Assembly (NCBI GenBank): GCA_900542145.1 | Contig: UQMF01000008.1 | Location: 1 to 64,000 of the forward strand | Origin: an uncultured Oscillospiraceae bacterium | Lineage (GTDB): Bacteria; Bacillota; Clostridia; Oscillospirales; Ruminococcaceae | Length of the DNA: 64,000 nucleotides | Direction of reading: 5' to 3' | Shown: positions 43,206 through 51,893 of the stretch, in pieces | Layout: each line of letters opens with the position of its first letter | How positions within the stretch are numbered: the stretch's first letter is position 1 | Made by a program: the position numbers and the translations under genes | Notes under the pieces: generated by a model | What the model saw: only the letters and a program-made list of their open reading frames with translations | What the model was told of the DNA's origin: nothing | Databases searched by the model: none

Positions 43206-44630
43206 TCATTCCTTTCCGTTCCAGCAGTAGCTGCAAAGCCCGCTTTCCGGAAGTCCGACAGCCTTTACCGTACCCTCAAGCGACTGGAATTCCAGCGATG
43301 TGAGCTTGAGGCGCTTGCATATCTCGGCTCTGAGTTTCTTGCCGCGCTCGGTGTTGGTATCGCTGTATTCGCTGATGTACTTCACGCCATCCTCGCCCTC
43401 GAATTCATGGATAATGCGGCGAGCGATGAGGTCCAGCTCGGAGGTGCTGCGCGAGAAGTTGAGGTACTTGCACCCGTACATGATCGGCGGACATGCGGAG
43501 CGCATATGCACTTCCTTGGCGCCGTTCGCGTACAGGAACTCTACCGTTTCACGCATCTGCGTTCCTCTGACGATGCTGTCGTCTACGAACAGGAGCTTCT
43601 TCCCCTCGATGAGTTCGTGCACGGGGATAAGCTTCATCTTTGCAACCTTGTTTCTCATGGACTGGCTCTGCGGCATGAAGCTGCGCGGCCAGGTGGGGGT
43701 ATACTTTATGAAAGGACGTGCGAACGGGATACCGCTGCGGTTTGCGTAGCCTATCGCGTGGGGAACGCCGGAATCCGGGACGCCGCAGATGAAATCCACG
43801 TCAGGCAGTGTGCCGTTCTGGATATCGTGCTCCGCCATGATCTCGCCGTTGCGGGTACGCATGGTCTCCACGGTGACTCCCTCGTAGACCGAGTTCGGAT
43901 AGCCGTAGTAGGTCCACAGGAAGGTGCAGATCCTGAGGTTCTTCTGGCAGCCCTCGCTGAGCACTTCCGCGCGCTTGGAGGTGATCTTCACGATCTCTCC
44001 GGGGAGCATCTCGCGGTAGATGTCGTAGCCCAGCTTCTGGAATGCGAAGCTCTCAAAGGAAACGCAGTAGCCGTCGTCGCGCCTGCCGATGATTATAGGC
44101 AGTCTGCCGTCCTTGTCCCGGGCGGCGATTATTCCGTCCTCGGTGAGGATAAGCAGGGACATGGTGCCCTGGATCTTCTCCTGGGCGTAGCGAATGCCGT
44201 CAACGATGTTGTCCTTCTGTGCGATAAGCGCGCCGATGAGCGAGGAGGAGTTGACCTTTCCGCTGCTCATTGTTTCAAAGCTTGCGCTGGATTTGCTGAG
44301 AAGTTCGCTGCAAAGTTCCTCATCGTTGTTGATTATGCCGATGTTGCAGACTGCGTAGGTACCCAGTCTGGATTTCAGCAGGATAGGCTGAGGATCCGTG
44401 TCGCTTATGCTTCCTATGCAGAGGTTGCCGGACATTCCCTCGACGTCGCTCTCGAACTTTGTGCGGAACGGCGAGTTCTCAATGCTGTGAATGCTTCTCT
44501 GGAAGCCCTTCTCAGCGGAATACGCCGTCATGCCGCCGCGCCGGGTGCCGAGGTGGGAATGGTAGTCCGTGCCGAAGAATACGTCGCTGATACAGCTGTG
44601 TTCAGTTGCTGCTCCGAAAAATCCGCCCAT
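43206..44630 (-). CDS. PurF-like paralogue without the glutaminase cysteine
   Basis: Also 474 aa and clearly of the PurF family: VDDSIVRGTQ (PRPP loop), PDSGVPHAIGYANRSGIPF and the TRRGGM segment are present. At the N-terminus, where CGVFG should stand, it reads MGGFFGA, so the glutaminase nucleophile is absent; Cys13 is out of place. Only part of the C-terminal cysteine set remains (LCSYC). The fold may still use ammonia, pair with the real PurF, or act as a regulator. Similar second copies occur in other Clostridia. AAAGGCGG precedes ATG 44630. Confidence 0.88.
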   Translation of the reverse strand: MGGFFGAATEHSCISDVFFGTDYHSHLGTRRGGMTAYSAEKGFQRSIHSIENSPFRTKFESDVEGMSGNLCIGSISDTDPQPILLKSRLGTYAVCNIGIINNDEELCSELLSKSSASFETMSSGKVNSSSLIGALIAQKDNIVDGIRYAQEKIQGTMSLLILTEDGIIAARDKDGRLPIIIGRRDDGYCVSFESFAFQKLGYDIYREMLPGEIVKITSKRAEVLSEGCQKNLRICTFLWTYYGYPNSVYEGVTVETMRTRNGEIMAEHDIQNGTLPDVDFICGVPDSGVPHAIGYANRSGIPFARPFIKYTPTWPRSFMPQSQSMRNKVAKMKLIPVHELIEGKKLLFVDDSIVRGTQMRETVEFLYANGAKEVHMRSACPPIMYGCKYLNFSRSTSELDLIARRIIHEFEGEDGVKYISEYSDTNTERGKKLRAEICKRLKLTSLEFQSLEGTVKAVGLPESGLCSYCWNGKE

Positions 44631-44674
44631 ATAAAGTTATACCGCCTTTTCTCTGTCTGTATTTACCGACATAT

Positions 44675-44700
44675 CCGGGGCAGGGCAGTGCCTGCTCCGG
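44675..44700 (-). other. Intercistronic hairpin between purC and the purF paralogue
   Basis: CCGGAGCAGG and CCTGCCCCGG form a ten-position stem with one mismatch around CACTGC. No T run follows. It may protect or process the operon mRNA, or be without function. Confidence 0.45.
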
Positions 44701-44738
44701 AATGCCGCGTAATATCCCGATCCCTGTGGTTAGTGTGA

Positions 44739-45461
44739 TTACTTGTTCTCGCCGAAGATACGACGCATGATCTCCTGGTAAGCGTCCTCTACGCCGCCCA
44801 TATCCCTGCGGAAGCGGTCCTTGTCGAGCTTCTCATGGGTAGTGGAATCCCAGAAGCGGCAAGTATCCGGGGAGATCTCGTCTGCGAGAATGATCTGACC
44901 GTGGAAGCGGCCGAACTCGATCTTGAAGTCGATGAGGTCGATGTTGAGCTTCTTGAAGTATTCGAGCATGAACTTGTTCACAGCGAAAGCGTACTTGGAG
45001 ATGGTGTCGATCTCCTCCTGGGTAGCCAGACCCAGACCGAGTGCATAGTAGCTGTTGATGAACGGGTCGCCGAGATCGTCGTTCTTGTAGCTGAACTCCA
45101 GCGTCGGAGTCTTAAGGGGAGTACCCTCGGCGATACCGAGCTTCTTGGAGAAGCTGCCTGCTGCGACGTTTCTTACGATGACCTCCAGCGGAACGATCTC
45201 AACCTTCTTGACAACGGTCTCGCGGTCGTTGATCTCCTCGATGAGGTGGGTGGGAATGCCCTCCTTCTCAAGCAGACCGAACATGTAGTTTGTCATCTTG
45301 TTGTTGATAACGCCCTTGCCGTGGATCTGACCCTTCTTCAGGCCGTTGAAAGCGGTCGCGTCGTCCTTGTAGGATACTATAACGTAGTCGGGGTTCTCCG
45401 CACATGCGAAAACCTTCTTTGCCTTTCCTTCGTACAGCTGTTCTGCCTTTGTGTAGCTCAT
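44739..45461 (-). CDS. purC: SAICAR synthetase
   Basis: The 240-aa enzyme joins CAIR and aspartate with ATP. The start LYEGKAKKVF, the GLEEKGIPTHL-like segment with HLIEEI, and DFKIEFGR plus LADEISPDTCRFWD are the family motifs. It has AAGGAGA before ATG 45461 and follows purE by 59 bases, in which a short CCTGC/GCAGG hairpin lies. Confidence 0.98.
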   Translation of the reverse strand: MSYTKAEQLYEGKAKKVFACAENPDYVIVSYKDDATAFNGLKKGQIHGKGVINNKMTNYMFGLLEKEGIPTHLIEEINDRETVVKKVEIVPLEVIVRNVAAGSFSKKLGIAEGTPLKTPTLEFSYKNDDLGDPFINSYYALGLGLATQEEIDTISKYAFAVNKFMLEYFKKLNIDLIDFKIEFGRFHGQIILADEISPDTCRFWDSTTHEKLDKDRFRRDMGGVEDAYQEIMRRIFGENK

Positions 45462-45520
45462 AGTCTTATCTCCTTATTATAATTGTATATGTTTCCTGCG
45501 GTGGCAGGTTTGTGACTTGA

Positions 45521-46027
45521 TCAGATTTCCTTTGCCATTTCCTGCATCTTGGCGTCAGCGGCGAGGTTCTTCTCGTTCTGCTTCTTCTTGAATGCCAGGA
45601 GCTTGTCCGCCAGATCAGCGTCGCTTACTGCGAGGATCTCAGCCGCGAGGTAGCCTGCGTTGGCAGCCGCGTCGATACCTACTGTGGCAACGGGGACTCC
45701 CGGGGGCATCATAACGGAGCTGAGCAGCGCGTCAACGCCCTCCAGCGCCTTAGCCTTTACGGGGATCGCGATGACCGGCAGGGTGGTGTTTCCTGCGATG
45801 GCGCCTGCGAGGTGAGCCGCCATTCCGGCTGCGGCGATGATTACGCCGAACCCGTTATCCCGGGCGTTCCGGGCGAAGTCAGCGACCTCCCTGGGGGAGC
45901 GGTGTGCGGAGAGCACCCTCATCTCGAAGGGAATGCCGAACTCCTTCAGCGCCTCGGCCGCCTTGCGGACTACCGGGAAATCGCTGTCGCTGCCCATTAC
46001 TATGCCAACTTTTCTCTGTTCTGACAT
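45521..46027 (-). CDS. purE: N5-carboxyaminoimidazole ribonucleotide mutase
   Basis: The 168-aa enzyme converts carboxylated AIR to CAIR. The start VGIVMGSDSDFPVVRKAAE and LSAHRSP are the active-site marks of class I PurE. No purK is present in this window, so the partner may be elsewhere. AGGAGG precedes ATG 46027. It is the first gene of the purine operon, behind a long leader with a terminator hairpin. Confidence 0.97.
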   Translation of the reverse strand: MSEQRKVGIVMGSDSDFPVVRKAAEALKEFGIPFEMRVLSAHRSPREVADFARNARDNGFGVIIAAAGMAAHLAGAIAGNTTLPVIAIPVKAKALEGVDALLSSVMMPPGVPVATVGIDAAANAGYLAAEILAVSDADLADKLLAFKKKQNEKNLAADAKMQEMAKEI

Positions 46028-46217
46028 GTATTTTCCTCCTGAAATAAAAATTAGCTGTATGCGGAATACAGCTAAAAAGTTACACTTGTGTTATGGTTGC
46101 ACTTATTCTGTAAAAAGAAGCCGCATTTGTTCTATGATAGCTGTGACAGAAGATTACACCCATCATCAAATCTCCCTTTTACTTTATTTCCGCGCTTTAG
46201 AGCAGCGCAGAAGAATA
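46028..46217 (-). promoter_or_regulatory. Leader of the purine operon with probable attenuator
   Basis: The region between the promoter and purE is about 190 nt. It ends in a perfect ten-base stem (TTAGCTGTAT with ATACAGCTAA, 46051-46075) followed on the minus strand by TTTTTATTT, 15 bases before the purE ribosome site. Earlier in the leader ACAGCTA (about 46138-46144) can pair with the terminator's 5' arm (TAGCTGT) and so prevent it. Another weak hairpin (GCGCT/AGCGC) stands near the 5' end. This is the layout of a riboswitch or other attenuator. I cannot match it to the guanine or PRPP riboswitch. The rest of the gap up to 46358 holds only the promoter and AT-rich sequence. Confidence 0.6.
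46051..46075 (-). terminator. Leader terminator in front of purE
   Basis: A ten-base perfect stem with loop TCCGC, then TTTTTATTT on the minus strand. It would end transcription before the first operon gene unless prevented. Confidence 0.75.
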
Positions 46218-46224
46218 TAATTAT

Positions 46225-46253
46225 ATTTTACTATATAATTGCCGGAATTTCAA
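46225..46253 (-). promoter_or_regulatory. Promoter of the purine operon
   Basis: Minus-strand TTGAAA (46248-46253) and TAAAAT (46225-46230), 17 bases apart. Confidence 0.75.
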
Positions 46254-46358
46254 GTCCTTTTTTAAAATTTCCATAAAATTTATCAAAATCTTCTGGAAAT
46301 CGCTCATAATTCCGGCACAATTATATGAATCGCCCGGATTCAGCGCAGCCGCAGGCGC

Positions 46359-47048
46359 TCAGAGCAGGGCGGCGTCGTTGATCTTCAGCCTGAAACGAAT
46401 GCCGAGGAATTCAGCCGCGCGGCGGCAGAGCTTCATTCTGTCGAGGAATATCTCAAAATATTCCATAATGGAGGAGATCTTCGGGTCGATGGTGAGGTCG
46501 AGAATGATGTCCTTCTTGTCGTCGGAGAAGTACAGGGAGGATTTCTCCACGGCGTAGTTCACGCGGTCGTGAATATCCCTGGCGAGGTTCTCGGAGGTTG
46601 GCACGAACACTCCGTCCGCGGAGCGCACTCTCGACCGCCGCACGTCGGATTTGTCCGCGATTATCAGCGCCGCGGCAATGGGAGTCACTGGCGCGGCGGT
46701 ACCCTCGTCGTGATTGCCTATAGCGGAAACGATCAGCGAGATCTCGTCCGCAGGCATTCCGAGGTTGTCAAGCAGACGGAATGCCATTACGGCGCCGCTC
46801 TGGGCGTGGTCGATACGGTTGATCACATTGCCGATGTCGTGCATGTAAGCGGCGATCTCCGCCAGCTCACAGGTCCGCTGCTCGTAGCCCAGGGTGGTCA
46901 GTATCATGAACGCGGAGGCAGCCGCACGTTCAACGTGCGCGTTGGAGTGCTCCGTGTAGCCTATCGTGTTCAGCGCGGCGTCCGCGTAGTTGATGTAGGT
47001 CTGAATATCCTTGTTCCGGCGGATATAGTCGTAGGTCAGGTTGCTCAT
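46359..47048 (-). CDS. HD-domain phosphohydrolase
   Basis: A 229-aa HD-superfamily protein. The metal-binding set is His in SNAHVERA, the HD pair in AAYMHDIGN, His in DHAQSG and the later NHDEG. Such proteins split phosphomonoesters or nucleotides; the exact substrate is unknown. It starts three bases after the stop of the GH27 gene, so both are transcribed together, though no functional link is apparent. Confidence 0.87.
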   Translation of the reverse strand: MSNLTYDYIRRNKDIQTYINYADAALNTIGYTEHSNAHVERAAASAFMILTTLGYEQRTCELAEIAAYMHDIGNVINRIDHAQSGAVMAFRLLDNLGMPADEISLIVSAIGNHDEGTAAPVTPIAAALIIADKSDVRRSRVRSADGVFVPTSENLARDIHDRVNYAVEKSSLYFSDDKKDIILDLTIDPKISSIMEYFEIFLDRMKLCRRAAEFLGIRFRLKINDAALL

Positions 47049-47051
47049 GGC

Positions 47052-48317
47052 TCAGACTCTCGTGAGGCGGAACATTGCAGCTCCGTGGGGCTTTACAGCT
47101 GCGCTGATAGTTCCGGAAACCTCGCTTACAGCTCCGGTCCAGACCTCCTTAGCGGAGAGCCTGCATGCCACGGGGAGTTCCGCCGTGATCTCGCACTCGG
47201 ATTCGCCGCAGTTGAAGAGGGCAGCGTAGAATGTCTTTCCGTCCTCATGGGTAGCAAACCAGGCGATCTGTTCGTTCCCATCGATAGTCTGGCGGAACAG
47301 TGGGTGGGCGGAGTGGGTATTGTCCAGGCAGTCGATGATGTCGCGGTTGGTGAGCAGGCTCATGGTGAAATCGTCAAACTTGGTCATTTCGCCGCCGATC
47401 ATGAGGGGAGAGCGCATAATGCACCACAGGCTCATCATGGTAATCTGTTCGTCGTGAGTGAACTTTGTCCAGCCATCGGGGCCGTAATCCTGGAGGATCG
47501 CACCGATGGGGAGCATGTCGGCGTCCGGGAAGTGACCGGCTCCGGCGTGAATGCACCAGGTTTCTGCGCGGCTGAACATATCGTGGAGCTGTGCCCAGTT
47601 ATCCCAGAAGTCGTCGGTGATACGCCACATGTTGCTAACCTGCTTGTAAAGCTCCGCCTTTCCGGGAAGCGCGGCGCCGGGGGAGAGGCTGAGCACCATG
47701 TCCCTGCCGCAGGAGTGGAGGGATTCGCTGAGCATTACCAGCTCGCTTTCCTCGTGAGGGAGTTCACGGCAGATATCGTCCACCTTGATGAAATCCACGC
47801 CCCATTCCCTGTAGAGCTCGAACAGGCTGTCGTAGTATTCCCGGGCGCCCTCCTTCTTGGGGTCCACGCCGTACATGTCAGTATTCCACTGGCATATGCT
47901 GGCAGTCTTGGCGATCTCACGGGCGGTTCTGGAAGTCCCCTTGATCGCGGTATTGCGGTGAACCGCCTGGCGAGGGATTCCGCGCATGATATGAATGCCG
48001 AACTTCAGTCCCAGTGAATGAACGTATTCCGCCAGCGGTGCGAATCCCTTTCCACCCTCGGAGGACGGGAAGCGCTCAACCGCGGGGATCAGCCTTGAAT
48101 ATTCGTCCATGCAAAGCTCTGTGAACTGCTGATATTCGTGGTTCTTTGCGATGGGATTGCTCCACTGAATGTCAACGACGATGTACTCCCAGCCGTACTG
48201 CCTGAGGTGCTTCGCCATGAATTCCGCATTAGCGCGCACTGTATCCTCGTTAACTGCCGCGCCGTAGCAGTCCCAGCTGTTCCAGCCCATGGGGGGTGTT
48301 TTTACGAATTCGTTCAT
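47052..48317 (-). CDS. GH27 alpha-galactosidase-type enzyme
   Basis: The 421-aa enzyme begins with the GH27 mark TPPMGWNSWDCYG. The nucleophile Asp lies in DFIKVDDICR and the acid/base Asp in RITDDFWDNW. A C-terminal beta domain (about 345-421) completes the usual plan. There is no signal peptide, so it should act on imported sugars. GH27 members remove alpha-galactose or alpha-N-acetylgalactosamine, and some act on beta-L-arabinose; the sequence does not decide. AAGGAGA stands before ATG 48317. Confidence 0.9.
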   Translation of the reverse strand: MNEFVKTPPMGWNSWDCYGAAVNEDTVRANAEFMAKHLRQYGWEYIVVDIQWSNPIAKNHEYQQFTELCMDEYSRLIPAVERFPSSEGGKGFAPLAEYVHSLGLKFGIHIMRGIPRQAVHRNTAIKGTSRTAREIAKTASICQWNTDMYGVDPKKEGAREYYDSLFELYREWGVDFIKVDDICRELPHEESELVMLSESLHSCGRDMVLSLSPGAALPGKAELYKQVSNMWRITDDFWDNWAQLHDMFSRAETWCIHAGAGHFPDADMLPIGAILQDYGPDGWTKFTHDEQITMMSLWCIMRSPLMIGGEMTKFDDFTMSLLTNRDIIDCLDNTHSAHPLFRQTIDGNEQIAWFATHEDGKTFYAALFNCGESECEITAELPVACRLSAKEVWTGAVSEVSGTISAAVKPHGAAMFRLTRV

Positions 48318-48352
48318 GAGATAGTTCTCCTTGTAATTATCTTTTCTCTCTG

Positions 48353-48381
48353 ATTATAGCATACGTCCCGGTATTTTTCAA
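48353..48381 (-). promoter_or_regulatory. Promoter of the GH27-HD operon
   Basis: Minus-strand TTGAAA (48376-48381) and TATAAT (48353-48358), 17 bases apart, directly after the tRNA terminator. Confidence 0.85.
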
Positions 48382-48399
48382 GCGGTTTTCGCTGAAAAT

Positions 48400-48434
48400 A
48401 AAAAAATCCCGGCTGCGCTGTGCAGTCGGGATTT
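48400..48434 (-). terminator. Terminator of tRNA-Ser
   Basis: AATCCCG-A-CTGC and GCAG-C-CGGGATT form a stem with one mismatch, followed by TTTTTTTATTTT on the minus strand. Confidence 0.88.
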
Positions 48435-48436
48435 CC

Positions 48437-48525
48437 TGGCGGAGACGGCGAGATTCGAACTCGCGGGGGCGGAAGCCCTAACTGATTTCGAGTCAGCCCC
48501 GTTATGACCACTTCGATACGTCTCC
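48437..48525 (-). tRNA. tRNA-Ser (anticodon CGA)
   Basis: The minus strand folds as a class II tRNA. The acceptor arms are GGAGACG (48519-48525) and CGTCTCC (48441-48447). The anticodon loop CTCGAAA gives CGA, reading the serine codon TCG. A long variable arm rich in G and C follows and the T loop is GTTCGAATC. Discriminator G and an encoded CCA end at 48437. It stands alone with its own promoter and terminator. Confidence 0.97.
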
Positions 48526-48542
48526 GAATGAATAACACTAAT

Positions 48543-48571
48543 ATTTTACACTATTTTCGCGGATTTGTCAA
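48543..48571 (-). promoter_or_regulatory. Promoter of tRNA-Ser
   Basis: Minus-strand TTGACA (48566-48571) and TAAAAT (48543-48548), 17 bases apart. Confidence 0.85.
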
Positions 48572-48648
48572 GTGGTCGTGGCGGAATTCCCGAAAAATAT
48601 TTACTCGCAGCCCTATGCCCGTGAGGAATTACCCGTTCAGTGAAAGAG

Positions 48649-48677
48649 TTGCAAAACGAGCACGGAAGTGGTATAAT
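48649..48677 (+). promoter_or_regulatory. Promoter of the Gfo/Idh/MocA gene
   Basis: TTGCAA (48649-48654) and TATAAT (48672-48677), 17 bases apart. Confidence 0.8.
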
Positions 48678-48726
48678 ATACGCAGATCAGAAGCGGCAGT
48701 CCGCTGAAAGTAAAGGAGATCACAGT

Positions 48727-49704
48727 ATGAAGGAAATCAGATGGGCGGTGCTCGGCACCGGCGTTATAGCCAACGAAATGGCAGTGGATTTGAAGAAGAA
48801 CGGCAGGAATATTTCCGCAGTAGGAAACAGAACGCATTCCAAGGCGGTCGCTTTTGCGGAGAAATACGGAATACAGAAAGTGTACGATGATTTCAACGAC
48901 ATGTTCACGGACCCCGATATTGACGTTATCTACATCACGACTCCCCACAATACGCACATTGAGTTCATGAGGAAGGCTATTGAGAATGGCAAACATATTC
49001 TGGTCGAGAAGTCCATTACGCTGAACAGCGCCGAGCTGGAGGAAGCCCTCTCGCTTGCGAAGGAAAAGGGCGTTGTAGTCGGTGAGGCTATGACTATCTA
49101 CCACATGCCCATCTACAAGCGTATCCGGGAAATACTGGACTCCGGGAAGCTTGGGAAGGTTAACCTGATAACGATGAACTTCGGCAGCTTCAAGGATTAT
49201 GACATGAGTAACCGGTTCTTCAACCGCGACCTCGCCGGCGGAGCCATGCTGGATATCGGAGTATACGCGCTCTCCTTCATCAGATTCTTCATGAGCAGCA
49301 AGCCGGATAAGCTCCTTTCCCAGGTTAAGAACGCTCCCACAGGAGTTGACGAGCAGGCAGGGCTCCTGCTGATGAACGACGACGGGCAGATGGCGACGGT
49401 AATGCTCTCGCTCCACTCAAAGCAGCCGAAAAGGGGAATGGTATCCTGCGAGAGGGGCTACATCGAGATAATGGAATACCCCAGAGCATGGGAGGCTTCC
49501 ATAACCTACACGGATTCCGGGGAAACCGAGATCGTGAGGGCAGGGGAGAATGCTGACGCCCTCGCTTACGAACTCCAGGATATGGAGCGCGCGATCGGCG
49601 GCGACCCCGGCTGCATGCACCTGGACTACACCCGGGACGTCATGGACATGATGACGGAATTTAGAAGATCCTGGGGATTCACCTACCCCGAGGAGGAACG
49701 GTAA
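48727..49704 (+). CDS. Gfo/Idh/MocA-family oxidoreductase
   Basis: The 325-aa protein has an N-terminal NAD(P)-binding Rossmann domain (AVLGTGVIANEMA at about residues 7-19) and the family motif EKSITLN near residue 95, where the Lys takes part in catalysis. The C-terminal alpha-beta domain contains GGAMLDIGVYAL. Members oxidise or reduce sugars, inositols and related polyols; the substrate is unknown. AAAGGAG at 48713-48719 precedes ATG 48727, and the gene is transcribed alone. Confidence 0.9.
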   Translation: MKEIRWAVLGTGVIANEMAVDLKKNGRNISAVGNRTHSKAVAFAEKYGIQKVYDDFNDMFTDPDIDVIYITTPHNTHIEFMRKAIENGKHILVEKSITLNSAELEEALSLAKEKGVVVGEAMTIYHMPIYKRIREILDSGKLGKVNLITMNFGSFKDYDMSNRFFNRDLAGGAMLDIGVYALSFIRFFMSSKPDKLLSQVKNAPTGVDEQAGLLLMNDDGQMATVMLSLHSKQPKRGMVSCERGYIEIMEYPRAWEASITYTDSGETEIVRAGENADALAYELQDMERAIGGDPGCMHLDYTRDVMDMMTEFRRSWGFTYPEEER

Positions 49705-49714
49705 CGCATAACAA

Positions 49715-49748
49715 AATCCCCTCCGGAAGCGGCGCCTTCGAAGGGGAT
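49715..49748. terminator. Bidirectional terminator between the oxidoreductase gene and argF
   Basis: ATCCCCT and AGGGGAT with an inner GGAAG/CTTCG-type stem. Both sides are fairly T-rich (TTTTGTT on the minus strand), which suits the convergent genes. Confidence 0.75.
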
Positions 49749-49769
49749 ACTTATTCACTTACGCGGCTA

Positions 49770-50684
49770 TTATGCGTCTGGAGCCATCAGGCGTACCATT
49801 ACAGCCTTCTGTGCGTGGAGTCTGTTCTCAGCCTCGTCGAAGATCTCGTTAGCATGCTGCTCGAATACCTTCGCGGTGATCTCTTCCTCGCGGTGTGCAG
49901 GCAGGCAGTGCAGTACCATTGCGTCGGACTTCGCAGAAGCCATTACGGCGTCGTTGATCTGGTAGCCCTTGAAGATCTGCTTGCGCTTCTCGGCTTCGCT
50001 CTCCTGACCCATGGAAGCCCATACATCGGTGTAGAGCACATCAGCATCAGCCGCAGCCTGTACGGGATCGTTCACGATCTGGAACTTCCCGGGGTACTGC
50101 TTTGCGAAGTCGATGATCGTCTGATCGGGGTAGTAGCCCTCGGGGCAGCCCAGGGATACGCTCATGCCGACCTTGAGTGCGCCGACGGTGAGGGAGTTCG
50201 CCATGTTGTTGCCGTCGCCGATGTAGCAGAACCTGAGTCCGTCCAGCTTGTTCTTGTATTCGCGGACAGTCTGGAGGTCAGCGAGCACCTGGCAGGGGTG
50301 GCAGTAATCTGTCAGACCGTTGATTATCGGAATGGAGCCGTATTCAGCGAGATCCTCGACTTCCTTCTGCTCGAAGGTGCGGATCATGATTCCGCTGAGG
50401 TAGCGTGAGAGAACGCGCGCGGTATCCTGGACAGGCTCGCCGCGGCCTATCTGGAGGTCACGGGAGGAGAGGAACAGCGCCTGACCGCCAAGCTGGTACA
50501 TACCGGTTTCAAAAGAAACGCGGGTTCTTGTGGAGGACTTCTGGAATATCATACCCAGAGTCTGACCCTTGAGCAGGGGATGGGGAATGCCGTGCTTCTG
50601 CTCATACTTGAGCTGGTCAGCGAGGTTAAGAATGTCGATGATCTCTTCGGTGCTGAGATCCAGCAGCTTTAATAAATGCTTCAT
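49770..50684 (-). CDS. argF: Ornithine carbamoyltransferase
   Basis: The 304-aa enzyme joins ornithine and carbamoyl phosphate to citrulline. The carbamoyl phosphate site STRTR appears near residue 51, HPCQ near 131 and the ornithine-site Cys in HCLPAHR. It is the last gene of the arginine operon, 30 bases after argD. A carbamoyl phosphate synthase is not in the window. The call argF follows its biosynthetic context rather than the catabolic arcB. Confidence 0.97.
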   Translation of the reverse strand: MKHLLKLLDLSTEEIIDILNLADQLKYEQKHGIPHPLLKGQTLGMIFQKSSTRTRVSFETGMYQLGGQALFLSSRDLQIGRGEPVQDTARVLSRYLSGIMIRTFEQKEVEDLAEYGSIPIINGLTDYCHPCQVLADLQTVREYKNKLDGLRFCYIGDGNNMANSLTVGALKVGMSVSLGCPEGYYPDQTIIDFAKQYPGKFQIVNDPVQAAADADVLYTDVWASMGQESEAEKRKQIFKGYQINDAVMASAKSDAMVLHCLPAHREEEITAKVFEQHANEIFDEAENRLHAQKAVMVRLMAPDA

Positions 50685-50714
50685 AACTATGTCCTTTCGT
50701 CGGTTTATTTACAA

Positions 50715-51890
50715 TCAGGAATTGAGGATACCAAGCAGGATATCAAGCCCCTTGTCGATCTCCTCGTAGGTGATGGTGAGCGGAGGGAGCAGACGAACCT
50801 TTGTCTTTGCGGTGAGCAGGAGAAGTCCCTGATCGAGAGCCGCCTTGACAACATCGCCTGCCTTCTTGTTCTTCAGCTCAATACCGATCATCATGCCGAT
50901 TCCGGAAACGGAAGCGACCTCCGGGGAAGTCAGCAGCTTCTTGCGGAAGTAGTCGCCTTTCTTTGCGACCTCGTCCAGGAATCCGGGCTTGTTGACGGTG
51001 TTGAGCACCGCCAGTCCGCCGGCACAGGAAATAGGATTTCCGCCGAAGGTGGAGCCGTGGGTTCCGGGCGTGAGCACCTTAGCGCACTTCTCTCCGGAAA
51101 GGCACACGCCGATCGGAACGCCGCCTGCAAGTCCCTTTGCGAGAGTCGTGAGGTCAGCCTTCTTGCCGAAATTGTCCCCGGCAAGGAACTTACCGGTCCT
51201 GCCGACGCCGGTCTGTACTTCGTCCGCGATGGTGAGGACGTCCTTCTCAGCGCAAAGTCTGAAAATCTCGTCCACGAAATCCTGCTGGAGAGCCATAACG
51301 CCGCCCTCGCCCTGGACGTATTCGAACATCACGGCGCAGACCGTGTCGTCCAGCTTTGCGCGCAGATCCTCGATGTTGTTCGCTTCAACGTTGATGAATC
51401 CCTCCACGAACGGGAAGAAGTAGTTGTGGAACACGTCCTGACCTGTAGCGGACAGCGTGCAGAGGGTTCTGCCGTGGAAGCTGTTCACCAGCGTGATTAT
51501 GTTGTGGCGACCCTTGCCGTACTTATCGAAGCTGTACTTGCGCGCGATCTTGATGGCGCACTCGTTGGCTTCCGCGCCGGAATTGCCGAAAAACATGTCG
51601 GTGTAGCCTGCGGTTTCGCAGAGAGCCTTTGCGAAATCCGCCTGCACCTTTGTGTAGTAGTAGTTGGAGGTGTGCTGAATCCTGTGCGCCTGGTCGCAGA
51701 CCGCCTTCACCCAGTCCTCGTTGCAGTATCCGAGGGAGTTCGTGCCGATTCCGCTGCCGAAATCTATGTATTCCTTGCCGTTCTCATCGACCGCCTGGCG
51801 CCCCTCGCCCTTGTCGAGTACCAGGTCGTATCTGCCGTAGGAGGGCATTACATACTTGTTGAACTGTTCAATTGTGCTCATTTCATTCAC
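50715..51890 (-). CDS. argD: Acetylornithine aminotransferase
   Basis: The 391-aa PLP enzyme transfers the amino group from glutamate to N-acetylglutamate semialdehyde. The aminotransferase III marks are FGNSGAEANE, ADEVQTGVGRTG and the Lys of the internal aldimine in TTLAKGLAGG. It starts three bases after argB and is followed by argF. Confidence 0.97.
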   Translation of the reverse strand: MNEMSTIEQFNKYVMPSYGRYDLVLDKGEGRQAVDENGKEYIDFGSGIGTNSLGYCNEDWVKAVCDQAHRIQHTSNYYYTKVQADFAKALCETAGYTDMFFGNSGAEANECAIKIARKYSFDKYGKGRHNIITLVNSFHGRTLCTLSATGQDVFHNYFFPFVEGFINVEANNIEDLRAKLDDTVCAVMFEYVQGEGGVMALQQDFVDEIFRLCAEKDVLTIADEVQTGVGRTGKFLAGDNFGKKADLTTLAKGLAGGVPIGVCLSGEKCAKVLTPGTHGSTFGGNPISCAGGLAVLNTVNKPGFLDEVAKKGDYFRKKLLTSPEVASVSGIGMMIGIELKNKKAGDVVKAALDQGLLLLTAKTKVRLLPPLTITYEEIDKGLDILLGILNS

Positions 51891-51893
51891 CTC

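Noticed and set aside
43407..44738. 443-codon plus-strand open frame opposite the PurF paralogue
   Set aside because: Antisense shadow without ribosome site or family match.
46028..46217. Guanine or PRPP riboswitch in the purine leader
   Set aside because: The conserved core sequences of these classes were not found by eye; only the terminator layout is supported.
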